64,000 nt of DNA from positions 62,358-126,357 of the forward strand of contig UCMW01000005.1 of the NCBI GenBank assembly GCA_900473745.1. The letters are read 5' to 3'. This document shows, one piece after another, positions 27,173 through 36,573 of the stretch. A program made the translations under genes and the position numbers. Each line of letters begins with the position of its first letter. Positions within the stretch are counted from its first letter, which is position 1. The DNA comes from Hyphomicrobiales bacterium. GTDB taxonomy: Bacteria > Pseudomonadota > Alphaproteobacteria > Rhizobiales > Rhizobiaceae. The notes under the pieces were generated by a model that was not told the DNA's origin, ran no database searches, and was given only the letters and a program-made list of their open reading frames with translations.

Positions 27173-28702
27173 TTAGGCGAAGTTCTTCGCGAAGCTATCG
27201 AGAGCGGCCTTGAGCTTGCCCTTGGTATCGTCGCTGATCGCCTTTTCTGTGCGGATGGCGTCGAGAATGGCCTTGCCTTCCGAATGGAGGTAGGAAAGCA
27301 GGCCATGTTCGAACTTGCCAACCTGGCTCACGGCGATCTTGTCGAGATAGCCGTTAACGCCGGCGAAGATGACCGCAACCTGTTCTTCCGTCTTCAGCGG
27401 CGAGAACTGCTGCTGCTTCAGAAGTTCCGTCAGGCGCGCACCACGATTCAGCAAGCGCTGGGTGGCGGCGTCTAGGTCGGAACCGAACTGGGCGAAGGCG
27501 GCCATTTCGCGATACTGGGCAAGCTCGCCCTTGATCGAACCGGCAACCTGCTTCATCGCCTTGACCTGAGCGGCAGAACCAACGCGCGAAACCGACAGAC
27601 CGACGTTAACGGCCGGACGGATGCCTTGGTAGAACAGGTCGGTTTCGAGGAAGATCTGGCCGTCGGTGATCGAGATCACGTTGGTCGGGATGAAGGCAGA
27701 CACGTCGTTACCCTGGGTTTCGATGACCGGCAGAGCCGTCAGCGAACCGTTACCAGCAGCATCGCCCATCTTGGCGGCGCGCTCAAGTAGACGCGAATGC
27801 AGATAGAAAACGTCGCCCGGGTAGGCTTCGCGACCCGGCGGGCGGCGCAGCAGAAGCGACATCTGACGGTAGGCGACAGCCTGCTTCGACAGGTCATCGT
27901 AAGCGATCAGGGCGTGCATGCCGTTGTCGCGGAAGTATTCGCCCATGGCGCAACCGGCGAACGGGGCCAGGTACTGCATCGGGGCCGGATCGGACGCGGT
28001 GGCCGCGATGATGATCGAGTACTGCAGGGCGCCACGCTCTTCGAGAACCTTGACGAACTGAGCAACGGTCGAACGCTTCTGGCCGATAGCCACGTAAACG
28101 CAGTACAGCTTTTCGTTTTCCGGACCGTTGTCATGCACGGCCTTCTGGTTAAGGAAGGTGTCGAGAATAATGGCGGTCTTGCCGGTCTGACGGTCGCCGA
28201 TGACGAGCTCGCGCTGGCCACGGCCAACCGGGATAAGGGCGTCGATGGCCTTGAGGCCGGTTGACATCGGCTCATGAACCGACTTGCGCGGGATGATACC
28301 CGGAGCCTTGACGTCAACGCGCGAACGCCTTGCAGCATTGATCGGACCCTTGCCGTCGATCGGATTGCCGAGCGCGTCGACGACGCGGCCAAGCAGTTCA
28401 GGACCAACCGGAACGTCGACGATGGCGCCGGTCCGCTTGACGATGTCGCCTTCCTTGATGCCACGGTCGGCACCGAAGAGAACCACGCCGACATTGTCGG
28501 CTTCGAGGTTGAGCGCCATACCGCGAATGCCGCCCGGGAATTCGACCATTTCACCGGCCTGGACGTTGTCGAGGCCGTAGACGCGGGCGATACCGTCACC
28601 GACGGACAGAACCTGACCGACTTCGGAGACTTCTGCCTCCTTGCCGAAGTTCTTGATTTGATCTTTCAGAATTGCGGAAATTTCCGCGGCGCGGATATCC
28701 AT
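27173..28702 (-). CDS. atpA: F1F0 ATP synthase alpha subunit
   Basis: The 509-residue non-catalytic nucleotide-binding subunit of F1. The P-loop is [11 protein letters not shown] near residue 170; [20 protein letters not shown] and the arginine-finger region [17 protein letters not shown] are intact. Its start overlaps the atpH stop by one base (TGATG), so translation is coupled. Confidence 0.98.
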   Translation of the reverse strand: MDIRAAEISAILKDQIKNFGKEAEVSEVGQVLSVGDGIARVYGLDNVQAGEMVEFPGGIRGMALNLEADNVGVVLFGADRGIKEGDIVKRTGAIVDVPVGPELLGRVVDALGNPIDGKGPINAARRSRVDVKAPGIIPRKSVHEPMSTGLKAIDALIPVGRGQRELVIGDRQTGKTAIILDTFLNQKAVHDNGPENEKLYCVYVAIGQKRSTVAQFVKVLEERGALQYSIIIAATASDPAPMQYLAPFAGCAMGEYFRDNGMHALIAYDDLSKQAVAYRQMSLLLRRPPGREAYPGDVFYLHSRLLERAAKMGDAAGNGSLTALPVIETQGNDVSAFIPTNVISITDGQIFLETDLFYQGIRPAVNVGLSVSRVGSAAQVKAMKQVAGSIKGELAQYREMAAFAQFGSDLDAATQRLLNRGARLTELLKQQQFSPLKTEEQVAVIFAGVNGYLDKIAVSQVGKFEHGLLSYLHSEGKAILDAIRTEKAISDDTKGKLKAALDSFAKNFA

Positions 28703-29268
28703 CAGCCAACCTCTTTCAGTGCAAGCTTAAGGGTGGAAAGTTTGGTGCGAAGGGACGTGTCGATCTGGCGCGAGCCGACCTTGACGATCAGGCCGCCGAG
28801 CAGGGAGGGATCGACCGTAACGGAGATCGAGACTTCCTTGCCGGTCACGCCCTTCAGCGCCGCTTTCAGTTCGGTTTCCTGCTCAGCCGTAAGGGCATGA
28901 GCAGAGGTGACGTCAGCCGTCACTTCGCCCTTATGACGGGCAACGATCTGGCGATAGGCAGCCACCATGCCGGGAGCGGCAAACAGGCGGCGATTGCTGG
29001 CAACGACCTTCAGGAAGTTCAACACCAGCGCATTGAAGCCGGCCTTTTCGCCGATCGTGCTGATGGCCTTCACCTGATCTTCGGCCGTGAAGACGGGCGA
29101 CTGTACCAGTCGCTTCAGATCGTCGCTCTCGTCGATCATCGCCTGGAAGCGGTTGAGATCGGCAGCCACGGCGTCGATCGCGCCGCCTTCGAGCGCAAGC
29201 TCGAAAAGCGACGAAGCGTAACGCTCAGCCACGCCTGAAATCACTTGGGATGCGTCTGCCACGGGCAA
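28702..29268 (-). CDS. atpH: F1F0 ATP synthase delta subunit (TTG start)
   Basis: The 188-residue peripheral-stalk subunit that ties F1 to F0. An N-terminal helical bundle ([19 protein letters not shown]) and the C-terminal conserved [20 protein letters not shown] are clear. No ATG lies near the conserved N-terminus. The TTG at 29268, which gives MPVADASQ as in other rhizobial AtpH, follows CAGGGAATTTT and is taken as the start; a GTG two codons later is the alternative. It is the first gene of the F1 operon. F0 genes (atpBEF) are absent here, as is usual in Rhizobiales, where F0 is encoded elsewhere. Confidence 0.93.
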   Translation of the reverse strand: MPVADASQVISGVAERYASSLFELALEGGAIDAVAADLNRFQAMIDESDDLKRLVQSPVFTAEDQVKAISTIGEKAGFNALVLNFLKVVASNRRLFAAPGMVAAYRQIVARHKGEVTADVTSAHALTAEQETELKAALKGVTGKEVSISVTVDPSLLGGLIVKVGSRQIDTSLRTKLSTLKLALKEVG

Positions 29269-29531
29269 AAAATTCCCTGATTTGGATCCAGGTCGCCGGA
29301 CACCTCGGGAGAGGCCTCTCAAACTCCTGATATCGTTTTGTTTTCCCCAAAAACACAGGCGTGTTACGCTCGCGTTTTCCGAATTTCGCGGTTCGTCTAG
29401 CATAGCAGGTCTAGACTCGCAACACGCGTATTAAAGGTTTGCTCCTTGAGAGCAAGGCCCGGCAGCGTTTTTTTGTCCGAAACCGAGTCAATTCGACGAG
29501 ATGGGCCGCAGCCGCGGCTCCAAAGCGATCT

Positions 29532-29915
29532 TCAAGTCAGACCAAAGACATAGGCGAGCGTCAGAGATGCGATGACGACCTGCACAACCAGGAGGAGAAG
29601 ATTGCGCCAAGTGCCGCCCTGATCGGACATGATGGAGAGGATGCGGGCGAAGGCCGACAGGCCGACGGCAGCACCGAAGGCCAGGTAGACGGTCGGCTGT
29701 GCGAGAAGCAGCGCCGTTCCGGAAAAGCCGACGATGAGGCCGCCGACGGAGCGCGCGGCGCCCAGACCTTCGGGACGCCCGTCGTTCGCGGTCAGGGCGA
29801 GCGCCTTGAGCGTCAGGCCGGGAGCAAAGAGCACGACGCATCCGATGAGGGTGGCAGCCACAGCGGCGAGGAAGGCCAACTGCTCGCCAAGTTCAGTGGG
29901 AAAATAGAATTCCAT
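29532..29915 (-). CDS. Small integral membrane protein (DUF4345-like)
   Basis: A 127-residue protein with four predicted membrane segments (about residues 12-32, 52-72, 75-92 and 103-124). The pattern of an Arg-containing second segment (AARSVGGLIVGFSGTALLL) and a Ser/Met-rich exit (LSAFARILSIMSDQGG) resembles DUF4345 proteins. No function is known to me. It sits between priA and the atp operon on the same strand, 263 bases before atpH. It may be transcribed with priA, but no functional link is visible. Confidence 0.65.
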   Translation of the reverse strand: MEFYFPTELGEQLAFLAAVAATLIGCVVLFAPGLTLKALALTANDGRPEGLGAARSVGGLIVGFSGTALLLAQPTVYLAFGAAVGLSAFARILSIMSDQGGTWRNLLLLVVQVVIASLTLAYVFGLT

Positions 29916-30028
29916 GGAGAGACCCGCGTGAAAGAAATCGGCCGGCTTATGGCACGAAATGAGCGTCGGCGGTATGGCCTTTGCGCCGGATATTGAAGGC
30001 GGCGCGACCGGGAAGGGTCAAAAGCGGC

Positions 30029-32242
30029 TCAAAGGAAGCTCTGCGGATCGACATCGACCTGTACCTGGATCGACCGCCGCTCCTTAGGGCCATGGTCCAG
30101 CATGCTGCGCACAAAGGCCTGCATGTCGCTATTGCGGCGTCCATGAACCAGCAGCCGGAAACGGTGTCGTCCGCGGATCAGGGCAAGCGGCGCCTCGGCG
30201 GGCCCGAGGATCATGATCCCGCTTTCCTGCGGCGCGGCCTGGCGGAGCGCTCGGGCATGGCCCTCGGCTTCCGCACGTGTGTCGGCAGAAACGATGATCG
30301 AGACGAGCCGACCGAAGGGCGGCAGCTGCGCCCGCTCGCGCTCCGTGATCTCACGCTCGTAGAAGGCAGCCGCATCACCCGACACGATCGCCTGCATGAC
30401 GGGATGCTGCGGTTGAAAGGTCTGCAGGAGGCCGAGGCTTTTGCGCCCGGTGCGACCGGCACGGCCCGTGACCTGAGAGAGGAGCTGGAAGGTGCGCTCG
30501 GCGGCGCGGGGATCACCATTCGACAGGCCGATATCGGCATCGATGATCCCGACCAGCGTCATCAGCGGGAAATTGTGCCCCTTGGCGACGAGTTGGGTGC
30601 CGATGACGATATCGGCCTCGCCATTGGCGATAGCCTCGAGCTCCAGTCTCAGGCGCTTCACCCCACCGATGTCCGAAGAGAGCACCAGTGTGCGCGCATC
30701 GGGAAAGTGCTTCTCCACTTCCTCAGCGATGCGCTCGACCCCCGGGCCGCACGCGACCAGATGATCAAGCGTACCGCATTCCGGGCAGGCATTCGGCGTC
30801 GGCTCGTGATAGCCGCACTGGTGGCACTGGATCTGACCACGAAAGCGGTGCTCGACCAGCCAGCTCGAACATTGCGGGCACTGGAAGCGGTGACCACAGA
30901 CCCGGCAGAGGGTCAGCGGCGCATAACCGCGCCGATTGAGGAAGAGCAGCGCCTGTTCACCGCGCTCCACAGCCTTGCCGACGGACCGCAGCAGGATTGG
31001 CGACAGAAAGCCACCCCGCTCGGGCGGCGCACGCCGCATGTCGATAAGGTGCAGGTCCGGCATTGCGGCATCGGCAAAGCGTGTCGGAAGGTGAATGCGC
31101 GTATAGCGGCCGGCGATGCAGTTGACCTGGCTTTCCACGGACGGCGTGGCCGAGACCAGCACGACGGGGAAATTCGCAATCCGCGCGCGCACGACCGCCA
31201 TGTCCCGCGCATTGTAGAAGACGCGGTCCTCCTGCTTGAAGGCGGGATCATGTTCTTCGTCGACGATGATTAAGCCCAGATTTTCGAAGGGCAGGAAGAG
31301 CGCCGAACGCGCACCGGCAACCACGCGGATGTCGCCAGTCGCCATCTGACGCCAGACCTTCTCACGGGTGCGCGTCGCGAGGTCCGAATGCCATTCACCG
31401 GGCTTGGAGCCGAAACGATCCTGGAAGCGTTCGAGGAAGTTGGCTGTGAGGGCGATTTCCGGCAACAGGATCAGCACCTGCTTGCCCTGTTTCAAGGTCT
31501 CGGCAATCGCCTCGAAATAGACCTCCGTCTTGCCCGAGCCCGTCACGCCGTCGATCAGGGAAACGGCGAAGCCGCCCTTGCGCAAACTGTCGAGGATCTC
31601 CTCGGCCGCCTCCTTCTGCGGGCCGGCCAGCCGGTGCTCCGCATAATCAGGGTCCGGAGCTGCGACCAGCGGCGGCGGCGGCAGGAAGACCTGTTCGAAG
31701 ACGCCCTGCTTGACGAGACCGTCGATGACGCTCGTCGAGACACCGCTGGCATGGGCCAGCCCACTCTTTGTCCAGGAGAGACCATCGGACGCCAGTTCCA
31801 GCACTTTCTGACGCGCGGGGGTCAAGCGCTCCGGCTGGTAGCCAGCATAACGCAGCCCCTCGATCATCGGCTCGGGATCGAAGGCGGCCGGCGCGCGAAG
31901 CGCCATGCGGGCCACGTAACCTGGCGGAGACAATGTGTAGGTGGCCACCCAATCGAGGAAGGTGCGCATATCCTGATCGAGCGGCGGGCAATCGAAGACC
32001 TTGGTGATCTCGCGCAGCTTCTTCGGATCGACTTTGCCGTCCTCGCCGCCGTCCCAGACGACGCCGACCACCTGACGCGGACCAAGCGGCACCTGCACGA
32101 TCGCGCCCGGCTCGACCGTCAGGTCATCCGGTACGGCATAACTATAAGCAGTCGGCGCGGGCATGGGAACGAGCACCGGTACCACCTTGCGGCGCGGTGT
32201 CTCGAACAGTTCCCCGAACAGGCTTTTCGAATCGTCCTTCAT
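30029..32242 (-). CDS. priA: Primosomal replication protein N' (PriA helicase)
   Basis: A 737-residue superfamily-2 DNA helicase that restarts stalled replication forks. It has the N-terminal 3'-end-binding domain (1-~110), Walker A in GVTGSGKTEVYFEA (~235), the DEEHD box (VDEEHDPAFKQED) and the PriA-specific zinc module of four Cys pairs (CRVC, CPQC, CHQC, CPEC) in the middle. The helicase C-terminal motifs follow (GTQLVAKGHNFPLMTLVGI, QVTGRAGR). All key residues are present. It lies 60 bases after the acyltransferase gene on the same strand. Confidence 0.97.
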   Translation of the reverse strand: MKDDSKSLFGELFETPRRKVVPVLVPMPAPTAYSYAVPDDLTVEPGAIVQVPLGPRQVVGVVWDGGEDGKVDPKKLREITKVFDCPPLDQDMRTFLDWVATYTLSPPGYVARMALRAPAAFDPEPMIEGLRYAGYQPERLTPARQKVLELASDGLSWTKSGLAHASGVSTSVIDGLVKQGVFEQVFLPPPPLVAAPDPDYAEHRLAGPQKEAAEEILDSLRKGGFAVSLIDGVTGSGKTEVYFEAIAETLKQGKQVLILLPEIALTANFLERFQDRFGSKPGEWHSDLATRTREKVWRQMATGDIRVVAGARSALFLPFENLGLIIVDEEHDPAFKQEDRVFYNARDMAVVRARIANFPVVLVSATPSVESQVNCIAGRYTRIHLPTRFADAAMPDLHLIDMRRAPPERGGFLSPILLRSVGKAVERGEQALLFLNRRGYAPLTLCRVCGHRFQCPQCSSWLVEHRFRGQIQCHQCGYHEPTPNACPECGTLDHLVACGPGVERIAEEVEKHFPDARTLVLSSDIGGVKRLRLELEAIANGEADIVIGTQLVAKGHNFPLMTLVGIIDADIGLSNGDPRAAERTFQLLSQVTGRAGRTGRKSLGLLQTFQPQHPVMQAIVSGDAAAFYEREITERERAQLPPFGRLVSIIVSADTRAEAEGHARALRQAAPQESGIMILGPAEAPLALIRGRHRFRLLVHGRRNSDMQAFVRSMLDHGPKERRSIQVQVDVDPQSFL

Positions 32243-32302
32243 CAGGCTGCAACTTGCCTCCGGAAGAACAGAAAGAAAACAGGCTTTATGTGACGGGGGA
32301 GA

Positions 32303-33196
32303 TCAGCGGAAGTTGCGGTCGGGATCGGCAGGCAGTTGATGGACCGTGTAGTCCTCCAGCACTTTTGTCACCTCGGCGGGATCACCGTCGAGAGCCTCGA
32401 CCGGAATCAGATTGCCGACGGTGAAATCGAAGCGACCACCGCGCTTGTTGAGCAGCTCATAGAATACGGTCATGTCGCGCAACTCGGTCGACCAGCGGGC
32501 GAACCAGTAGAACAGACCAGAATTACGGGCCTTCATGTTCACCGGCAGGATGGGCAGATTGTATTTGCGCGCAAGCGAGATGGCCGAGGTCTTCCAAGGC
32601 CGCTCGTTGAGCTTGCCTTCATCCCAATAGGCGATGCGGCCAGAGGGGAAGAGAACCGTAGCCCTGCCCTCTTCCACGGCCCGCGTGGTGAGCTTGAGCG
32701 TTTCGCGCGCCTTCAGCTTCGACTTGTGCTCCTCGCGCCATTCGACGGGGATGATGATTTCGGCAAGCCGCGGGTTGACGCGGACCGCATCGCGGTTGGC
32801 GAAGAAAGTCATGTCGGGACGACGATCCTTGAGCAGGTCATACATCGCGACACCGTCGGCAATGCCGGTGGGATGATTGCTGACGAGGATGAAGCCGCCA
32901 GACGGAGGAATGCGGTCTGCATGCCTGACCTGGATATCGAGGCCAAGAGCAGCGCTCAGATAGTCGAAGACCTGCGGACCTGGAAGATTGGCGACATCAT
33001 TGGCGAACTGGATCGCCTTGTCGTAGCGCAGCACGCTATAAAGAAAAGGCCGCATGGCCGGCCAGAGGGGATGCTCGACGAGCTTCTGCCCACGCTCGGC
33101 AATCAGCGTGTCGACGATATGCCCGGGGCGACCGTGCGAAAGAAGCGACAGGGTGTCGGTGACGCTGGCGAAGGTGGAGACGGGAGAGCGGCGCAT
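32303..33196 (-). CDS. PlsC-like lysophospholipid acyltransferase family protein
   Basis: A 297-residue protein from the ATG at 33196 (with GCGAGG upstream). The acyltransferase motif is SNHPTGIADG (residues ~128-137), an H-x5-D form found in the hemolysin/OlsA-like subgroup instead of the common H-x4-D. The second block VLFPSGRIAYW replaces the EGTRS motif. It is likely a membrane-associated enzyme transferring acyl chains to a lysolipid or ornithine-type lipid; the acceptor is not identifiable. It is divergent from xerC and upstream of priA. Confidence 0.8.
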   Translation of the reverse strand: MRRSPVSTFASVTDTLSLLSHGRPGHIVDTLIAERGQKLVEHPLWPAMRPFLYSVLRYDKAIQFANDVANLPGPQVFDYLSAALGLDIQVRHADRIPPSGGFILVSNHPTGIADGVAMYDLLKDRRPDMTFFANRDAVRVNPRLAEIIIPVEWREEHKSKLKARETLKLTTRAVEEGRATVLFPSGRIAYWDEGKLNERPWKTSAISLARKYNLPILPVNMKARNSGLFYWFARWSTELRDMTVFYELLNKRGGRFDFTVGNLIPVEALDGDPAEVTKVLEDYTVHQLPADPDRNFR

Positions 33197-33341
33197 CAGC
33201 AAATACCTCGCCAGAGTTCCAGAGGGGTTCTGGCAGCGATTTGTGATCCGATCATGACAGCCCCGATATTCGTCCTTCGTTAACCCTCCCGCGCCATCGT
33301 GGGCCGGGTGGCCAACATCCAATAACGCGAAAGGCGCGCGA

Positions 33342-34265
33342 TTGATCCCGGCAGACGAAAAACTTCTCGGCGAACGCGCCATCTGGCTGGAAAGCCTGGG
33401 CTCGGAGCGCAGACTCGCCGGCAATACGCTGGAGGCCTATGAACGTGATACGCGCCAGTTTCTCCAATTCCTGTCGGGCCATGTCGGCGGAACGGTGAAG
33501 ATCCACGATATCGAAGCCCTGCGCCCCGCAGACCTGCGCGGCTTCCTCGCCCATCGCCGAAAGGAGGGCGCCGGTGCTCGCTCACTCGGTCGGCATCTGG
33601 CGGGCCTGCGCTCGTTCCTGCGCCATCTGGAGCGGAAGGGCCTCGTCAACGCGGCGGGCGCGAGCGCGATCCGCTCGCCGAAGCAGCCGAAATCGCTGCC
33701 CAAGCCGTTGAGCGGCCGTCAGGCCCTGGCTGTCGTCAGCCGCGACACGCAAATGAACGAAGAGCCCTGGATCGCGGCCCGCGATGCGGCGGTGCTGTCG
33801 CTGCTCTACGGCTGCGGATTGCGCATTTCCGAAGCGCTCGGGCTGCCACCTGAGGTTTTTCACGCCAAGGCGACGAGCCTCAGGGTGACCGGCAAGGGCG
33901 GCAAGACACGTCTGGTGCCGCTGCTTCCCATCGTGGCCGAGGCGGTGGAGACCTACCGAAAGCTCTGCCCCTACCATCTGGAACCGGGCGCCCCGCTCTT
34001 CCGCGGCGCCCGTGGTGGGCCGCTTCAGCCGGCGATCATCCAGCGCGAGATGCAGAAGCTGCGCTCGGCCCTCGGACTGCCGGATTCGGCCACACCCCAT
34101 GCCCTTCGCCATTCCTTCGCGACCCATCTTCTGGGCAGCGGCGGGGACTTGAGGACGATTCAGGAACTGCTTGGCCATGCCAGCCTCTCGACCACACAGA
34201 TCTATACCGGTGTCGACAGCGCACGGCTCCTGGACATCTATGACCGCGCCCATCCCCGCGCTTGA
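33342..34265 (+). CDS. xerC: Site-specific tyrosine recombinase XerC (TTG start)
   Basis: A 307-residue tyrosine recombinase with a SAM-like N-terminal core-binding domain (1-~105) and a catalytic domain holding the full set R161 (GCGLRISEAL), K185 (TGKGGKTR), H253 and R256 (PHALRHSFATHLL), H279 (LLGHASL) and nucleophile Y288 (TTQIYTG). It resolves chromosome dimers at dif together with XerD. The only reasonable start is the TTG at 33342, with GAAAGG upstream. Sequence and single-copy housekeeping context point to XerC, not to a phage or island integrase; no attachment site or mobile gene is nearby. Confidence 0.93.
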   Translation: MIPADEKLLGERAIWLESLGSERRLAGNTLEAYERDTRQFLQFLSGHVGGTVKIHDIEALRPADLRGFLAHRRKEGAGARSLGRHLAGLRSFLRHLERKGLVNAAGASAIRSPKQPKSLPKPLSGRQALAVVSRDTQMNEEPWIAARDAAVLSLLYGCGLRISEALGLPPEVFHAKATSLRVTGKGGKTRLVPLLPIVAEAVETYRKLCPYHLEPGAPLFRGARGGPLQPAIIQREMQKLRSALGLPDSATPHALRHSFATHLLGSGGDLRTIQELLGHASLSTTQIYTGVDSARLLDIYDRAHPRA

Positions 34266-34356
34266 GTTCACCTTGATCCCGCCCGCGTTAACCAAGATCC
34301 TTAATCGAACGTGAGGGCGATCTCTCCTATTCTCACGACTTCTGACAGGAGATGAC

Positions 34357-35448
34357 ATGAACGCGCACCGCCTTTTCATGCTGCGGCCGACCCTGCCGCG
34401 ACACGCGATGTCCGGGCTCGCACTCCGGATCGTCGGCGCGCTGCCGCTCATCTTTCTCGCCCTGCTGCTTGCCGCTCTCTTCACCATCAGCCCCGCCCGT
34501 GCCTCTGACATTGCCTGCCACGGCGAAAATCTGCTTCTGGCGATGGAGGAGGAAAAACCAGAACAGCTCGCGTCGATCCGCGCAGAAGCCGCCAAGGTGC
34601 CGAATGGCCAGGGCATCTTCTGGAAGGTCGAGAAGGAGGGGCTGAAGCCTTCCTACCTTCTTGGCACCATGCATGTGACCGATCCCCGGGTCCTCACCAT
34701 GCCGAAGGGCGCTCGGGATGCCGCGGCTGGCGCCGATGTGGTCGTCATCGAATCCGACGAGATCCTCGACGAGCAGAAGGCGGCGGCATCTCTCCTGATG
34801 CATCCGGAACTCACCATGTTCACCGACGGCAAGTCCGTGAAGGATCACCTCGACGCGGCTGATCTGGAAAAGCTGGACACAGGCCTCAAGCAACGTGGTC
34901 TGGCGCTCGGCGCCGTGGCCAAGATGAAGCCCTGGATCCTCGCAAGTTTCGTGGCCCTGCCCGCTTGCGAAATGTCGCGCAAGGCAGCCGGCGCATCCTT
35001 CCTCGACAAGCAGATCGCCGAGGATGCCGTAAAGGCCGGCAAGCCGGTGGCAGGTCTCGAAAGCCTCGTCGAACAGCTCGAAGCCATGGCCGACCTGCCG
35101 GTCGATTTCCATTTCAAGGCGCTGATCGAAACCATCGCGCTCGGCGACAAGATGGAGGACGTCATTGAGACCATGACCGAGCTTTATCTCGCCGGTGAGA
35201 TCGGCATGACCATGCCCATGCTGAAGGCTGTCGCCCCGACAGAGGCCGGCGAGGACGAGAGCGCCTATGCCGCCTTCGAAACCCGGATCGTGCGGGATCG
35301 TAATCTGGTGATGGCGGAAGGCAGCAAGCAGCACCTCGAAAAGGGCAATGCATTCATCGCGGTCGGCGCGCTGCACCTGCCGGGCGAGGAAGGCCTCGTC
35401 GAACTGCTCCGGAAACAGGGCTATACCGTCACACGGATCGACGGCTGA
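34357..35448 (+). CDS. TraB/GumN family protein, exported
   Basis: A 363-residue TraB/GumN (TIKI-like) protein. A long N-terminal signal region has its hydrophobic core at about 22-46 and ends ARAS. The two family hallmarks are present: LLGTMHVTD near residue 105 and FIAVGALHLPGEEGLVELL at the C-terminus (~335-353), which in the TIKI group carry metal ligands. Known or proposed activity in the family is metalloprotease-like; the substrate here is unknown. The ATG at 34357 has a strong AGGAGATGAC site. Its end overlaps the converging DUF2867 gene by 20 bases. Confidence 0.87.
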   Translation: MNAHRLFMLRPTLPRHAMSGLALRIVGALPLIFLALLLAALFTISPARASDIACHGENLLLAMEEEKPEQLASIRAEAAKVPNGQGIFWKVEKEGLKPSYLLGTMHVTDPRVLTMPKGARDAAAGADVVVIESDEILDEQKAAASLLMHPELTMFTDGKSVKDHLDAADLEKLDTGLKQRGLALGAVAKMKPWILASFVALPACEMSRKAAGASFLDKQIAEDAVKAGKPVAGLESLVEQLEAMADLPVDFHFKALIETIALGDKMEDVIETMTELYLAGEIGMTMPMLKAVAPTEAGEDESAYAAFETRIVRDRNLVMAEGSKQHLEKGNAFIAVGALHLPGEEGLVELLRKQGYTVTRIDG

Positions 35449-35929
35449 GTCCTTTCGAAGCTGCAACGCGTTTCAGGAAAGTCTTCACGATCAGCTTGTG
35501 GAAGGGCGTGATCACGAGAATGTAGATCCGGCCGAACAGATTGTGCCGCTTGACCAGCGTCGTGAGGGACACCTGTTGATGGCCGGCATCCTCCGGCTCG
35601 ACCGTCACAATGATCCGGAAATCCAGATGCTTGTCGTCGAAGCCGAGCAAGACGCGCTCGCCGTCATGATCAATGACCGGAAAGCCACCGATCTTATCCT
35701 GGCCAGTCAGTTCAAGCTCAGCGGATTTTAGTCCGAAGACACCGACAATCCAATTGCGGATCTTGAGCAGGGCCCCAACCCAGCGCGGCGCTCTCCCGAT
35801 AAGCTCGCTCGCAACGTCCATCGGAACGAGATCGTTTCGATCGATGCAGACGCAGTAGCTGTCTGCCCAGTCGGCTGCGGGAAGGTTGGGATGCGGAAGC
35901 GTGACATGCTGTTCGACGACGAGACCCAT
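35429..35929 (-). CDS. DUF2867 domain protein
   Basis: A 166-residue protein with the DUF2867 pattern: ADSYCVCIDRNDLVPMDVA at the N-terminus, GLKSAELELTGQDKIGGFPV in the middle and LFGRIYILVITPFHKLIVK near the C-terminus, a moderately hydrophobic segment. Family members have no established function, although many are fused to or found with NAD-binding proteins. It lies 16 bases after the cytochrome b561 gene and is probably co-transcribed with it. Confidence 0.82.
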   Translation of the reverse strand: MGLVVEQHVTLPHPNLPAADWADSYCVCIDRNDLVPMDVASELIGRAPRWVGALLKIRNWIVGVFGLKSAELELTGQDKIGGFPVIDHDGERVLLGFDDKHLDFRIIVTVEPEDAGHQQVSLTTLVKRHNLFGRIYILVITPFHKLIVKTFLKRVAASKGLSRRSV

Positions 35930-35945
35930 CCTACCCCCTTTGCGA

Positions 35946-36443
35946 TCACCCCCGCGTCATGCGCGTGGCAACCGGCGTCTTCCAGTAGAACTGGTGTACC
36001 AGAAGTGCCAGGATGTGCACTGCGATCAAAAGCCACATCAGGCTCTTCAGCGGCCCGCCATGCAGAAAGCCCGCGGTTTCATTGCCGAAGTAGTAGGCAC
36101 CTATGCCGCTGAACGGAATTAGGAAGAACAGCACGTAGAACGTGCCATGCGCGAGCTTCGACGCTAGCCTCAGGAGCGGCGGCTCCTCCGCCGGTGCCGC
36201 CGGCGCGCCGCGCGTCAGCCGGAGCGCAAGGCGAACGAGCCCGAGACAGAGCACGGCAATCCCGACATAGGCATGGATGTTGGCAAAGGTCAGATCTTCG
36301 GCCGAAGGCACCTCGCCGCGCTCATAGGCTTCCGCCACCTCTTCCATGGATTCGGCAAACACGAGGTTGAACAGAATGAGCAGGGCCATCAGCCAATGCA
36401 GGGCCTTTTGCGGGATCGAATAGGACGTCGGTACGGCTGCCAT
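35946..36443 (-). CDS. cybB: Cytochrome b561 family protein
   Basis: A 165-residue four-helix membrane protein. Histidines H16 (ALHWLMA), H57 (NIHAYVG), H99 (AHGTFYV) and H143/H150 (AVHILALLVH) lie in the helices where b561 proteins bind two b hemes. The ATG at 36443 is preferred; an upstream in-frame start would add an unconserved Arg-rich stretch. Such proteins oxidise ubiquinol and pass electrons to acceptors including superoxide. It is followed by the DUF2867 gene. Confidence 0.88.
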   Translation of the reverse strand: MAAVPTSYSIPQKALHWLMALLILFNLVFAESMEEVAEAYERGEVPSAEDLTFANIHAYVGIAVLCLGLVRLALRLTRGAPAAPAEEPPLLRLASKLAHGTFYVLFFLIPFSGIGAYYFGNETAGFLHGGPLKSLMWLLIAVHILALLVHQFYWKTPVATRMTRG

Positions 36444-36493
36444 GTGTCGTCGCCTTTCACGCGGATTGAAGCGAGGCTTTGGGTCGACATGAT

Positions 36494-36527
36494 AAAGGCC
36501 GCCGCTCGTGGAACAAGCGACGGCCTT
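36494..36527 (-). terminator. Hairpin terminator after lpdA
   Basis: On the minus strand AAGGCCGTCGCT and AGCGGCGGCCTT pair over 12 bp (one G-U), followed by TTATC. The structure starts 47 bases after the lpdA stop. The G-U pair is a mismatch on the other strand, so it belongs to the lpdA transcript. Confidence 0.6.
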
Positions 36528-36573
36528 CAACCTTACCAAAATATAACAATTGACCTATGTCAGGTCAGCAGGC

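Noticed and set aside
33342-34265. A tyrosine recombinase as evidence for an integrated mobile element
   Set aside because: The protein matches housekeeping XerC in length and motifs, and there are no att repeats, tRNA gene or phage genes nearby.
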